This document shows positions 11,501 through 23,500 of a stretch of DNA of 64,000 nt, piece by piece. The number at the start of each line of letters is the position of its first letter. Positions within the stretch are counted from its first letter, which is position 1. The DNA comes from Gerris lacustris (taxonomy: Eukaryota; Arthropoda; Insecta; Hemiptera; Gerridae). The stretch covers positions 34,215,036-34,279,035 of the forward strand of contig OX578281.1 in NCBI GenBank assembly GCA_951217055.1. The letters are read 5' to 3'. Under the pieces are notes generated by a model. That model saw nothing but the letters and a program-made list of their open reading frames with translations. It was not told where the DNA came from and made no database searches. The translations under genes and the position numbers were made by a program.

Positions 11501-14500
11501 GGTCGCGTTAGTTGATATTCAAGGGCAAAGGTCAACAAATTCGGTATTTTCCTATTGCTCCGACACCAATCAAGGTGGTTATCAAAATTAAAGATAACAA
11601 AATTTCCCACAAAAAAAAATCTCATTATTTTTTTACGTGCAATGGATGGTTTACGGAATATAGGGCGAAAAATATCTGTTATCCGTTGCCGCACCACTTT
11701 TTACGTATTTTTATGAATATCTCGCTTCCTAAGGGCTCGGAGACAAATTAAGGTGATTATTAAAAAAATAGATTATTAAATTTACCACAGAAAAGTTTTT
11801 ACGTACAACGAACGGTTTAGCAAAAACCTAGCTTATTATAACTTGAGTAGTGTTAGTTTTTGCAAGACTTTTTACGTATATATGTAAACATCTCGCTTCC
11901 TCTAGCTCGGAGACCAATTGACGGTCAGATCAAAATTGAAGATTATAAATTTTCACACATGAAATATGATGTTTATTTTTTACGTAGGACGAACCTTTTG
12001 GATAATAAAGTGCTCCAAAGTTTCCCCATAAGACGTAAGAAAATTTTTTTTTACATAGATAATTGTCTATGTTTTACATGGAAGGTTTTACTTGAAGATG
12101 ATTGTTTAGATTTTTTTATGTGTGGTTGAGAGATGGGTGCCGCCCTCTCCGTCCCCACTCTTCCCTTTAACCCCCTTGTTTTGCCCTTCCCTTCAGTCAG
12201 TCAGTGTCGTTTCAACTACCATGCTGTACGCACTCCTTTAAGTTTTTATCGCCGATATCTTAAAGTTTACCTATATTCATTAAGCCTGTCGCCGACAGTT
12301 CTTGTTTTACCCTTTAACCTCCTCTGTAGTAGTGCAGTGTTATTTCTACCATCAAATCAATTAATATTAAACTCGTATTTTGATTACCCATGAGTTATTA
12401 TTTAAAAACCACGAAAACCCCGAACATTTTTTGGTCCTTTGGGCCGGATTGAATTTAGCGCGTAAATAACCTTGTTACCATGAACATTTTACTGTGACAA
12501 TTAAAACAATTTGTATTACAGTTCGTAAAATAATTAATTTAAAGTTATAAAAACAATAACCTTGATAGTGGTAGATTAGCGTAAGGTTGTAGTGCAGTGC
12601 GTTATACCATTCCAGCGGTAAGACACGTGAGTGAGCGCGCAGACTACTACTACAGCTCTTTCTCTATTCTACACTCACCAACACCTACCACATACACACA
12701 CAGACCTACGTCCACCGAAGACTTGGCCTTCAACCGACTTCAGACCAACGTCAGCTGATTCAGGAGTACCGAGGTCAGTGACATCCCCCACTATACACCT
12801 CTACCCCCTTGTTCCCTTACTACCACTGTCTTTACCTTTAGTTACCACCCTCCTCCTACCTCCTAGATTCTAGATCGTTCCAGATCTTTCTTAGCCCTCT
12901 CTACTAGATGGCGCTACCTTCTTGATTTCTTCCCCTTTTATGTCTAACTTAAACCTATCTACAGTCTACTTTATTTTTATTCCTCTACTATTGCCTATGT
13001 ATATTTACTTCTTTGTTACCCTATTATTTATTATATATTATAGTACATCCTATTATTTATTCTATTTATAATATATATTTTATTTTAATATTTTCACTAT
13101 GGCTAAAAACAAAGGTAAGAAAGACAGTGTCAAGGCACTCCTGTACGTGAAGAAAGCACACATTGAATCATCTTTTTCTAGAATTGAGAACTTCATTTCC
13201 GGATATACCGAAAATTTAAGACCTCAATTACCGGCTCGCATAGCCACATTTAAACCATTATTGTCTGAGTATAATTCCGTGATTCAAGATCTCGCCGTCG
13301 AGGATTGTGATCATTCTCACGATCTCGAAGACCTTGAGGAAACGTATTTCAAAATATTGTCTGAATTAGAAATATTGTTGGGCGAACCCGATACTTCAAC
13401 TATTCATAAAAATCACAATTTTAATAATTTCAATGTTCAAAATATAAAATTACCTCAAATAAGTTTGCCGTCATTTAATGGAGATCTTGGTAACTGGAAG
13501 CCATTTCATGATAATTTTTTATCCTTGATCGTTAATAATGAAACACTTAATGATGTGCAGAGATTTCACTATTTAAAATCGAGCCTTAAAGGCCAAGCAT
13601 CTGATGTTATTGCTAACTTACCGATTACTCAAGTGAATTTTCAAATAGCCTGGAAATTAATTCAAGAGAGATATGATCAACCTCGTCTAATAATACAGAG
13701 TCATGTTAATACTTTGTTGTCGTTACCTTCTATTAAACCAGGACCTTCACGATTAGACGACCTACGCGATTTGACCAATACGTTTTTTAAAGCTGTTAGA
13801 GCACTAAAAGCTTTAGAACAAAACACGGATGAAGCGTCATTCATTCTAGTACCCCTGTTGACAAATAAATTAGACACTTATCTCCTCCGCGCTTGGGAGA
13901 CTGATCTATCTACAAATAAAATACCTACCCTCAGTAATTTAGAAGATTTTCTTATTAAACAAATTCATATTTTGCAAGCCTCCGGAAACGCAAACCACAA
14001 ATCAACAGGTTATAACAATAATGAAAACAAACCGAAATACAATAATAATAAAATTTCTTCTAATAACCAAAATAAACCCAAAGGTTATCAACAGAGCAAA
14101 AATTCCTATAGTTTCAATACTACCAGTAAAACCAATGCAACTGCTTCTACATCCAATGCTACGCCTAAAAGTTCATATTCTCCTACATGCATTGCATGTC
14201 CAGAGAAACATAGGCTTTATTTATGCCCTGTCTTTGCGAGTTTACCTGTTACAACTCGCATAGAGAAAGTTAAGCAGCATAAGCTATGTGTATCTTGTTT
14301 TAATAATAATCATAATGTCGATGAATGTAAGAGCCAAGGAATATGCCGTGTGTGTTCCCAGAAACATAACACTCTTTTACACGTCGATGCCGTATCAAAT
14401 AAAAACTCTGTAGCCTTATCAGCTGAACCTGATAACTCAGATGTTCTGCTTGCTACTGCTCTTGTAGACTTATCCGATTCTAAGGGAAATTCAATTACAG

Positions 14501-17500
14501 TACGTTGTATAATGGACAGTGGTTCCCAATGTAACTTTATTTCGAAAAATATCCTTGACAAGCTTAATTTAAAACGTCATGACTGTCACATTCCAGTAAA
14601 GGGCATTGACCAGTGCTCATCTGATGCTAAGCAGTACGTTTATGCTACTGTTCGGTCCCGTCACAATTCATTCAAAACTAAGTTAAAATTTCTAGTTTTG
14701 CGACGTATAACCGAAAACGTGCCACAAGAAAATTTAAATATTACAGATTGGGACTTTCCCTCTAATATTGAATTATCTGATCCAGGATTTCATAAGTCTA
14801 ATGAAGTACAAATATTAATTGGAGCAGGAATATTTTTTGACATCCTATCTCAGGGAAGATTTAAAATACCTAATACTAATTTAACCATGCAAGAAACCAA
14901 ACTTGGTTGGATCGTCTCAGGACGTTACCTATCAATTAACCCAACTAGTACCTTAAGTCATTTATCTAATCAAAACCTTAAATTGAACTTACCTGATACT
15001 CACGATTCCATCTCTGACCTCCTAGTTAAATTTTGGGAAGTCGAAGACGCAGTAGAAAAGGAATTGTCACCCGAAGAATCTATTATAGAGCAACATTATA
15101 TAGATACCACTAGCCGAGATAAAATTACCGGACGTTACTACGTTAAATTACCTTTTAAAGGAGATCCTAATACTCTTGGTGAATCCTACAACAATGCTTA
15201 CCGACGATTTACATCCCTTGAAAAAAGATTGGCTCAAAACCCTGAATTGCACCGTGATTACTGTGAATTTATTAAGCAATACATCGATCTAGGTCATATG
15301 ACTGAAATTCCGTCCCAAGAATTAACAAAGATATTTGAATCCCCACATTATATCATTCCTCATCATCCGGTTATAAAGAAAGACAGCATTACGACGAAAT
15401 TAAGAGTAGTTTTTAATGCGTCTGCTGCAACCTCGACAGGGATATCACTCAACGACATTTTAGAAGTTGGGCCTAAAGTTCAAGAAAAGCTTTTCTCAAT
15501 TCTTCTTCGGTTTCGGTCGCATAAATATGTTTTGACCGCCGACGTCGAGAAAATGTATCGACAAATTTTCCTTGATAAAGCTGATACTGCCTTTCAATTA
15601 ATCCTTTGGAGAGAATCTCCTGAACACGATATAAAACTATACCGACTAGAAACCGTGACGTATGGTACAGCCCCAGGACAGTACTTGGCAGTTCGTACCG
15701 TAAAACAACTAGCCAATGATGAATCCGACAAATACCCCATGGCTTATCCTGTAGCTTTAAATGATCTATATGTTGACGATCTTCTAACAGGAACCAACAA
15801 TTTGTATGAATTACGTCAGCTACAATTTCAGCTGGATGGCTTGTTCCGATCTGGCTGCATGATGTTGAGGAAGTGGTGTTCCAATGAGCCATCTATTTTG
15901 AAGGGTCTGGAGAACATTCAAATAGATCCTAACTTTACCTTGAACCTAGCTGAAGATGAGAGTGTAGAAACATTAGGTATTGGTTGGAAGCCTAATCCTG
16001 ATGTCCTCGAATACAAAATTAATTTTGACGATTCCTTGCCTATAACTAAAAGAACAATACTTAGTGAAATTTCACGAATTTACGACCCATTGCATTTACT
16101 TGGTCCATGTATCATCTTAGCAAAAATATTCATTCAAGAATTATGGTTACAAAAACTAGAATGGGATCAGCCTGTTCCCAACGTTATTGCCGACAAGTGG
16201 CTTCAATTAAAGACCGATATTTTATTCCAAAATAATTTTGAATTTCCTCGATGTGTTTTTGATATTGAAGATCCTTGTATTTATGAATTACATAAATTCA
16301 GCGACGCCAGTGAGAAGGCGTATGGAGTGGTTTTTTATTTGAAATCTATAAATAAGAAACAAGAGTCTAGCGTTCGACTATTGTGTGCTCGTTCTAGAGT
16401 AGCACCTGTCAAATCTTTGTCTTTACCACGTCTCGAGCTTCTTGGAGCAGTGCTCCTCACTGATCTATTTGTTTCCATAAAATCATCCTTAAAAACCTTG
16501 ACTATATCTAAAGTTATGCTGTGGACTGATTCTACGATTGTGTTACATTGGATAAATGGGACAGCCAATCGATGGAAATCATTCGTAAGCAATCGTGTAT
16601 CTCACATACAACGTAAAACTTCTAAAGAATCATGGTTTCATGTTTCATCCCAGGAAAATCCGGCAGACATCCTTTCACGAGGCTCAATCAGGCTGCCTGA
16701 TATGTGGTTAATTGGACCCAGTTGGCTGCAGAATGAAACCTTATTTTCACCACCAATATTATCATCTGATATTGAAATACCAGAGACCAAATCTACTGGT
16801 TTAATTGCATTTGCTGCTGTTCATTCTTTTGTCCCGCCCTTAAAGGCCCTTAATCTTGACAAAATCTCTTGTTGGATAAAGATGTATCGCGTAGTAGCTC
16901 TATTGCTCCGCTTTATACGTATTTTACGTTCAAAATCCAAAGGAGAAAGTTACCAAAATCATGGAGAACTCAGTGTCCAAGAAATACAGGAACCTCAAAT
17001 TTGCATCCTTCACTTGGCACAGGTTGAGATGTTTTCCCTTGAACTTGACTTACTTCAAGCCAATAAACCCTTACCTCAAAAATGTAACTTACTATCATTA
17101 TCTCCATTTCTAGATGAGTTTAGCGTTATTCGAGTTGAAGGTCGTTTGAAGAATTCGTTGCTACCTCTATCTCAAAAGCATCCTATTCGTTATCCTTCCT
17201 TTCTTATCTTATTATATATCTTATCTTATTCCTTTATTTCTATTCTTTATCTATATCCTGACGATCTAGAAGTACTTTCTCCTTCCCATTTTCTTTTTGG
17301 GGAGTCACTCAAGGCTAGTCCAGGATCGGCTGACTCGAATTTAAACCACCTTCAGCGCTGGCAACGTGTGCAACAAGTACAAAACCTATATTGGAAGAGA
17401 TGGACAAAGGACTACTTAGTCCATCTGCAACAAAAGGTCAAGTGGAAATGCCCATCAGAGCATCTCCAATTAGGATCCCTCGTCCTGCTTAAGGAAGACG

Positions 17501-20500
17501 ACTTACCTCCTCTAAAATGGGCTACTGGTCGAGTCATTGCTCTACACCCTGGGAAAGACTCCATTCCAAGAGTGGCCTCCGTCAGAACTTCCAGCGGCAT
17601 CTTCAAGCGTGCTGTGACGAAGTTGTGTCCACTGCCAATTCACCCTGATGTCGAACCTCCGAGACGTGATGATGATCTTCTTGATCTTCCTTAATTTTTT
17701 TTTAAATTTTATTTTCATTTTTAAGTCTTACATTTATGTTTTGTTTACTTTATTTTTTTTTTAATTTTTTGTATCCTTTATAATTTTTGTTCTTAATTCT
17801 TTGTATCTTTTTGGTAGAATGATCACTCCTTCTACGGGAGGCGGGATGTTTAGATTTTTTTATGTGTGGTTGAGAGATGGGTGCCGCCCTCTCCGTCCCC
17901 ACTCTTCCCTTTAACCCCCTTGTTTTGCCCTTCCCTTCAGTCAGTCAGTGTCGTTTCAACTACCATGCTGTACGCACTCCTTTAAGTTTTTATCGCCGAT
18001 ATCTTAAAGTTTACCTATATTCATTAAGCCTGTCGCCGACAGTTCTTGTTTTACCCTTTAACCTCCTCTGTAGTAGTGCAGTGTTATTTCTACCATCAAA
18101 TCAATTAATATTAAACTCGTATTTTGATTACCCATGAGTTATTATTTAAAAACCACGAAAACCCCGAACAATGATGTTCCTACGGATGCGACAATAGAAG
18201 CAAAATTGGTTGGAAAGTATGGCAACAACATTGTTATTACAACAAAACCAAAAAATGACAATGATTAGCTTCCTCGATACTCATGCGACTATTCTTTCTA
18301 ACGCTTGGTATGAAAATAAAAAATTGAATCAAGAAGAAGAACTTCCACGAATAGTTGAAGCTGATGCAACAATTATAAGAGAAGACGTCCGCAGTATCGC
18401 TGCATACACTGAATCGTAATAACAATATTCTTGCCATACTTTTCAATCAATTTTGCTTATATTGTCGCATCGGTAGGAGCATTATCTCCAAGCAAACCCT
18501 TCAGCTCCACCAACGTTAATTGACAATTATCTATATTAGTATGTAATAAAATTATTTTTTAAGCCTTGTGCGGAAACTTTGGAGCACTTTATTATCCAAA
18601 AGGTTCGTTCTAAGTAAAAAATAAACAAATGTTTCATGTGTGAAATATTAAAATCTACAATTTTGATCTGACAGTCAATTGGTCTCCGAGCTAGAGGAAG
18701 CGAGATATTTACAAAAATACGCAAAAAGTTGTGCTTTTCAGAATGTCAAAATGAAGTGATCAAAAAATAAAAAATTGAAGCTTCAAATTTTTTGGAACAG
18801 AAGCCATATTTATGACTAAAATAACTGGACTATGACTTGAATTTAAATGTCATAAATGACTTTCCTAATGTTAAAGCAAGACTTAAGAAATTTAAATAAA
18901 CAAATTTTCAATATAGGTATTCAATTACTTTTCTTTTTAAGCGAATTTTCAAAGAAAATTAAGCTATTGCAATGGCTTCAAAATTTTTTAAATGCGAATT
19001 TTTGAAAATTTTCTCCATGGAAATCATACCAATCTTAATCGATTCCTGAAATTTAACACTTTTTCTTATGTATATATATATGTATGTATGTGTCACTCCA
19101 GACGATATCTCACCCTAGGATGCACTTAAAAAATCCAAACAAATTTTAAAATGTCAATAATATCAAAAGAAAGGCTGAGTTCGTTGGCCAGAATTTTTGG
19201 AGTCCATTTAGGGGTCAAATATTGACAATTTAGGGTTAAAAATAGCATAAAACGTGTTTTATCCATTTTACCCCCCTCTTATATGAAAATATGACAAAAG
19301 TGTACATTGTACATAACAACAATTACTGTACTCAGAGCTTTCCAACGACATGCATCTTGATTTTTGTACCCGGTACCCCTGTGTACCAATTTTTTTTCAC
19401 CCATCCAAATTCTAAACCAAAATATTCCTGTATTATCCAGGGCCGGCGCAAGGACCATGCGAGACATGTGGACGCATGTGGCGCCGTCCGGGACATGGCG
19501 CTGGCGAAGCCAGCGTCTTCCCAAAAGATTTTTTTTTAAATTTATTATAATAAATAAATGTATTATATTTATTTATTATTATAATAATATATTCAGTAAA
19601 ACCTGACTAAACGGTCACAACGAAAAAGAAACTGCAGAAATGTTCTCTTAAGGATTATACCTTGTCCAAAACGGAAACGTGTATAAAGCGGGAACTAAAA
19701 GAAATTCTGGGCAGGAATATTGAACGAGCGTAGTTAGTTCCTCATTTAAAAGATTTGGGATATGAAAAGTTTGTGTGTTTGTTTAGCTAATAATAACTGG
19801 CGTAAAAATGTATCGATTTGAACGAAATTCGGCACACAAGCACATCTCATAATTTGAGACAACTGCATAATAGCTTTTGAAACTTCCACACTAAATATTT
19901 TCAAAATGGCGGCCAAAGTGGCGGACAACTAAAAAGAAGTTTTAGTCAGCATGACACGTTGTACATCGTTTCAAAGTTATTTAAGAGTAGGCAAAGAGTA
20001 AATAAATGTTCAAATTTCACATTCAATTTTTTAAAGATGGCGGCCATTATGGTTAACGGCTTAAGAGAAAGTTTTAGTCAGCATGACATGTTATACATCG
20101 TTTTAGGGTCTTTAAAAGTACCTATAAAAAAAGAAAATATTACAATTTTACATTTAATATTTTCAAAATGGCGAACAATTAGACAGAAGACTGAAAAAAG
20201 GTTTTAATGGGCGTGGCATGTTATACATATACATAGTTTAAAAGGTCTTTAAAAAAAGGAAAATAACTCGAAAACTGCAGTGCGCTTTGAAGCTAATTGA
20301 AAGTGTGAAGACATTTTTTGGACAAGAGATCGAAAAATGGACATAATGGTGTCATTATGCAAAGGAACTGACAGAAAACGTTGGAATCAGTCCAGAATTC
20401 ACTGATAAAGTTGTGGTGAGGCCAAAGAAGAGTAAACTAAAATTTTCTTACGAGGGTAAATTATAAACCTGTGAAGTCTAGGAAGCAATCTTTTAAAGTA

Positions 20501-23500
20501 AATTATTTTGTTATCCTCGACACTGCAATAAATTCTTTGACAAAGAGGTTTGAACCAATGGAAAACAAATGCAAACATTTTAAATTTCTCTATGACATTT
20601 AACAACAAGAGAGATGTGAAAAAGTTATCAGATAACAATGCAGAAACCTAAGCAGTAAGTATTGGCGGCAGATGATATCTATGGGGGAACTGCTGAGGGA
20701 AATCATAATTTTAGCTCCAATGTTGTCCAAAGATAGTTGCCCTAAAATAGCATTAACTTACTTAACAACAACAGTGTAATTTACATTTTTTCCTAATGTG
20801 TTTGTGACATTACGAATTCTGCTTACCTTCCCAATATCAGTAGCCAGCAGAGAGTATTTTTTTTTTTTTTTTAAATCAAGATTATAAAACACTACCTGCG
20901 GTCAACTATTTGTCAGGACCGACTATGTGGTTAAGCCATGTTGGTGCCTGAAAACCAACTTCTAAACACTATCAATACCACTTTCCCAAGCTAAAAGCTA
21001 GAAAAGTATGTTTTTAAATGTTTTATTGTGTATTAACACATTTTTTTTTAAACACGTCAGCAAAAAAACAGTACATGTATAAATTAATTTGTTCATGTAA
21101 TCCCCTATTCTTTTGTTTTCATCAAAAGTTGTGTAAATATTTTGTTGACTACATATTTATGTTAGATATAGGTTCTTGTGAGGTTTATGTTAAAATGTAT
21201 AGATATGCATCTGCATCGGTACATATTGGCGTCAAATCTAGATCTCGCATGTCCCCAAATAAACCCTTGAACCGGCCCTGGTATTATCACAAGCCAATAA
21301 TACACAGATTTTTTTAAAAATTTGCTCCTTAAGTCATGGTGCATGATTGGTCGTTTTTTAAAATTATTTATAACTACACTTTAACTTTATATTTCCTACA
21401 AACGAAGTTACTGTTAAAACTTGTATATAAATACTGTGTACTTGAAAATTGTTTTTCATTCAAAAACTTTTTTTATTTTAAAAAATTGCATAATTTTTTT
21501 TTTTTTATAGGAATTACAAAATTGTCACAGCATTTTGGGGGGGGGGGGGGGGGTTAGGCGGCAATTTTTATTGGGCCCCTGGCCACCAAATATGTAAATC
21601 CAGCTCTGGGTGAACCCAATCACCATGAAAGAACGGTCATAATTTCCAAATAAATACCTGTATTTTTAGGTCTCTCAGGAAGTAGACCCTATTCGACGAA
21701 AAAAAAACAATTTTTTTAATTCTAGCCGTTGTCTTTTTTTAGGTCACTAATGAATTTGTGAAAACTAATTCTAAATTAGAAATACCAACTCATGGAACTC
21801 TTTATACAATGAATGAAGGAAGGTCGAGATCTATGGAACAAGTAATACTGGAAACCATAAGCAGAAAGAAATCTATGAATGTAAAGTATTAAAATCATCT
21901 TAATTGCTGGGTTAAAATTAAGTTACTTTACTATGCTATAAAATAAATATATATTCTATGAGGCGCGGGGTAAAGACTAGTAACGAGCGTAGTGAGTTCT
22001 TTGTTCTTTATTTCAGAGACTTGGGATTTTAAAACTTTGCGGTACTTTTTTACTTTAGCACCCCCCTATATCCCTTTGTGTTAATAGTTATTTAGACAAA
22101 GGAAGATAAATATACAGAGTAGCATATATTCCTTAGTCTAAATTACTATTAAGACGAAGGGATATTCATTCCAATGTACCTTGGGACAAAGGAACATCAC
22201 ACTTGTGAATATAATTGTGATCATATAATCATATCCCTTAGTCTAATCAACTATTAAGATTAAGGCATTTTAAAGATAAAACTGCCCCCAGGAGTCTCAA
22301 TGTCTTGGGGGATACAAACACACTGACCTTTGAGACTTTTGTAGGGCAGACTACTGTTTAGAACCAAGGGGGGTGCTAAAGTAAAAATGCGCCCTTTGCT
22401 TGCCTAACGATAACTGACTGAAATTACCGATTTATACGAAATTAAGCACTTAAGTATATCTCAGACAATTATTGAATTGTGCATTTGAGACAATAGAATA
22501 TATAGTCTTTGGAAATTTCACACTTAATTTTTTCAAGATGGCGAAAGATTTAATGAAAGGTATTAGTCAGCATTAATGTTCATCGTTTATAGGTCCAACT
22601 ATTGAGTTGGAAAAGAATATGTAAATATTGAAATTTCAAACTTCATATTTTCAAGAAGGCGGCCAGTATAGCGAACGACTAAAAACAAGATTTGCCGGTT
22701 TTGTCTTATATATCTCATATTTATGATAAATTGTTATTTCATTATACTTTCTTCATCCATATTCAAACAGGTAAGCCCAGCGAGCCTGGATGGTTTATTA
22801 TATCTTACAACTTCTTAACATTTGGCGATCATTGCTTTATTCCCACATTCAGACAGGCGAGCCTGCAACAACATTTATATTTGTATGGTTACATAATATA
22901 TTGTAAAGAAAGTACTTTGGAACCAAGCAAACGTAGTATAAACAACGTATAACAAGCAAGCGTACGAGCCTGCAGAAGATTCTTCAAATAAAGATTATTT
23001 ACAAATGCAAAGAAAATATTATACCCCCCCCCCCCCCCCTTCCCCAACACTAGCCAGTGTTCCAGAGAGGCAAGCGTAGCGAGTCTGCAAAACTATTATA
23101 ATTGCATTCTAAATACCTAATTAAATAACAAAGAAAGTACTTAAAGGCAAATCAGTTTAGTCAAATGGGAATAGGGACTGTTAAGGGTATGACTTCTTGA
23201 ACATTCGTATGAGTTCTTCACTTTAGAGACTAGGGATTTTAAAAGTAGTATTTTTACACCAGATACCAGACTGGTGTAAAAATTGATAGATTTGAACGAA
23301 ATTCGGCACACTGGTGCATCTCAGCATTTGTGACAACTTTAGAGTTTTTAAAATTTGAAGATGGTGGCCAATAAGGTGGACGTTAAACATTTTTTTTTAT
23401 TTATTAAAGGTTTTAAATAACTGGTACACGTAGGAAAAGAATATATCACTATTATTACAAAGTTTTTACAACAAATATAGCTGAAATTGAGGGTGTGGAA

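Larger units (their letters stand above)
12103..18170 (+). mobile_element. BEL/Pao LTR retrotransposon, 6068 bp, integrase core deleted
   Basis: Two 324-bp LTRs (12103-12426, 17847-18170) starting TGTTTAGATT and ending CCCCGAACA appear identical by eye. The target duplication is ATGAT (12098-12102, 18171-18175). A primer-binding site follows the 5' LTR, and a purine-rich tract precedes the 3' LTR. One long gag-pol frame lies between. The insertion is in sense orientation in intron 4 of the FBPase-like gene, inside an older inverted-repeat element. Identical LTRs and an intact frame indicate a recent insertion. Confidence 0.95.
11346..18832. mobile_element. Inverted-repeat (foldback) element split by the BEL retrotransposon
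   Basis: Left part 11346-12102 and right part 18176-18832 are inverted relatives. Ends TAGTCCAGT / ACTGGACTA have TA at each outer edge. Shared blocks include GTGATCAAAAAAT, CTCGCTTCCTCTAGCTCGGAGACCAATTG, GGACGAACCTTTTGGATAATAAAGTGCTCCAAAG, and AGATAATTGTC. The left arm carries three tandem monomers of about 180 bp (CTCGGAGAC-type starts near 11559, 11735, 11917); the right arm has one. 18175-18480 is a further hairpin (GGATGCGACAATA...TATTGTCGCATCGG). No transposase is seen. Confidence 0.72.
18905..21345 (+). repeat. Dispersed repeat family C, copy 1 (split by a hAT element)
   Basis: Blocks in order: AAGCGAATTTTCAAAGAAAATTAAGC, GTGTCACTCCAGACGATATC, ATCAAAAGAAAGGCTGAGTTCGTTGG, GCTTTCCAACGACATGCATCTTG, and a GTACCCCTGTGTACC block, then after the inserted hAT element GAAT-free flank CACAAGCCAATAATACACAGA and AAGTCATGGTGCATGATTGG. 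Other copies are at 39310-41400 and (minus) 58343-58925. Copy 3 shows the uninterrupted unit is about 580 bp. No coding capacity; presumably a non-autonomous transposon. Confidence 0.72.
10824..21608. mobile_element. Outer hAT-type element, host of all nested insertions
   Basis: The ends are CAGGGCTGGATTTA (10824) and its near complement TAAATCCAGCTCTG (to 21608), followed inward by related GC-rich stretches (GGGCCCCTGGCGGCAA / GGCGGCAA...GGGCCCCTGGC). Both ends are flanked by the exact 8-bp duplication GGTGAACC (10816-10823 and 21609-21616), which fits hAT elements. The original element appears short and without a transposase; almost all of the 10.8 kb is later insertions. Nothing recognisable is coded in 10855-11345 or 21346-21536. 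Confidence 0.82.
9857..21742 (+). other. Intron 4 of the FBPase-like gene, 11.9 kb, expanded by nested transposons
   Basis: Donor GTAAAA after TTGACCCG, acceptor TTTTTTTAG before the exon encoding VTNEFVKT. The two exons encode adjacent parts of the FBPase fold (FVLDP followed by ...EFV), so no coding sequence is missing between them. Nearly all of 10824-21608 is transposon nest. 9857-10815 is AT-rich with no recognisable feature. Confidence 0.85.

Noticed and set aside
11559..12060. CRISPR-like array
   Set aside because: Three degenerate 180-bp monomers without spacers, in a eukaryotic transposon.
12133..12393. 86-codon open frame, repeated at 17877-18137
   Set aside because: It lies wholly within the two LTRs and duplicates because they do; no recognised protein.
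14310..16592. Minus-strand open frames opposite the BEL polyprotein
   Set aside because: Antisense shadows of a clear gag-pol frame.
18210..18446. Open frames on both strands
   Set aside because: Within the inner hairpin of the split inverted-repeat element; mirror sequence explains both.
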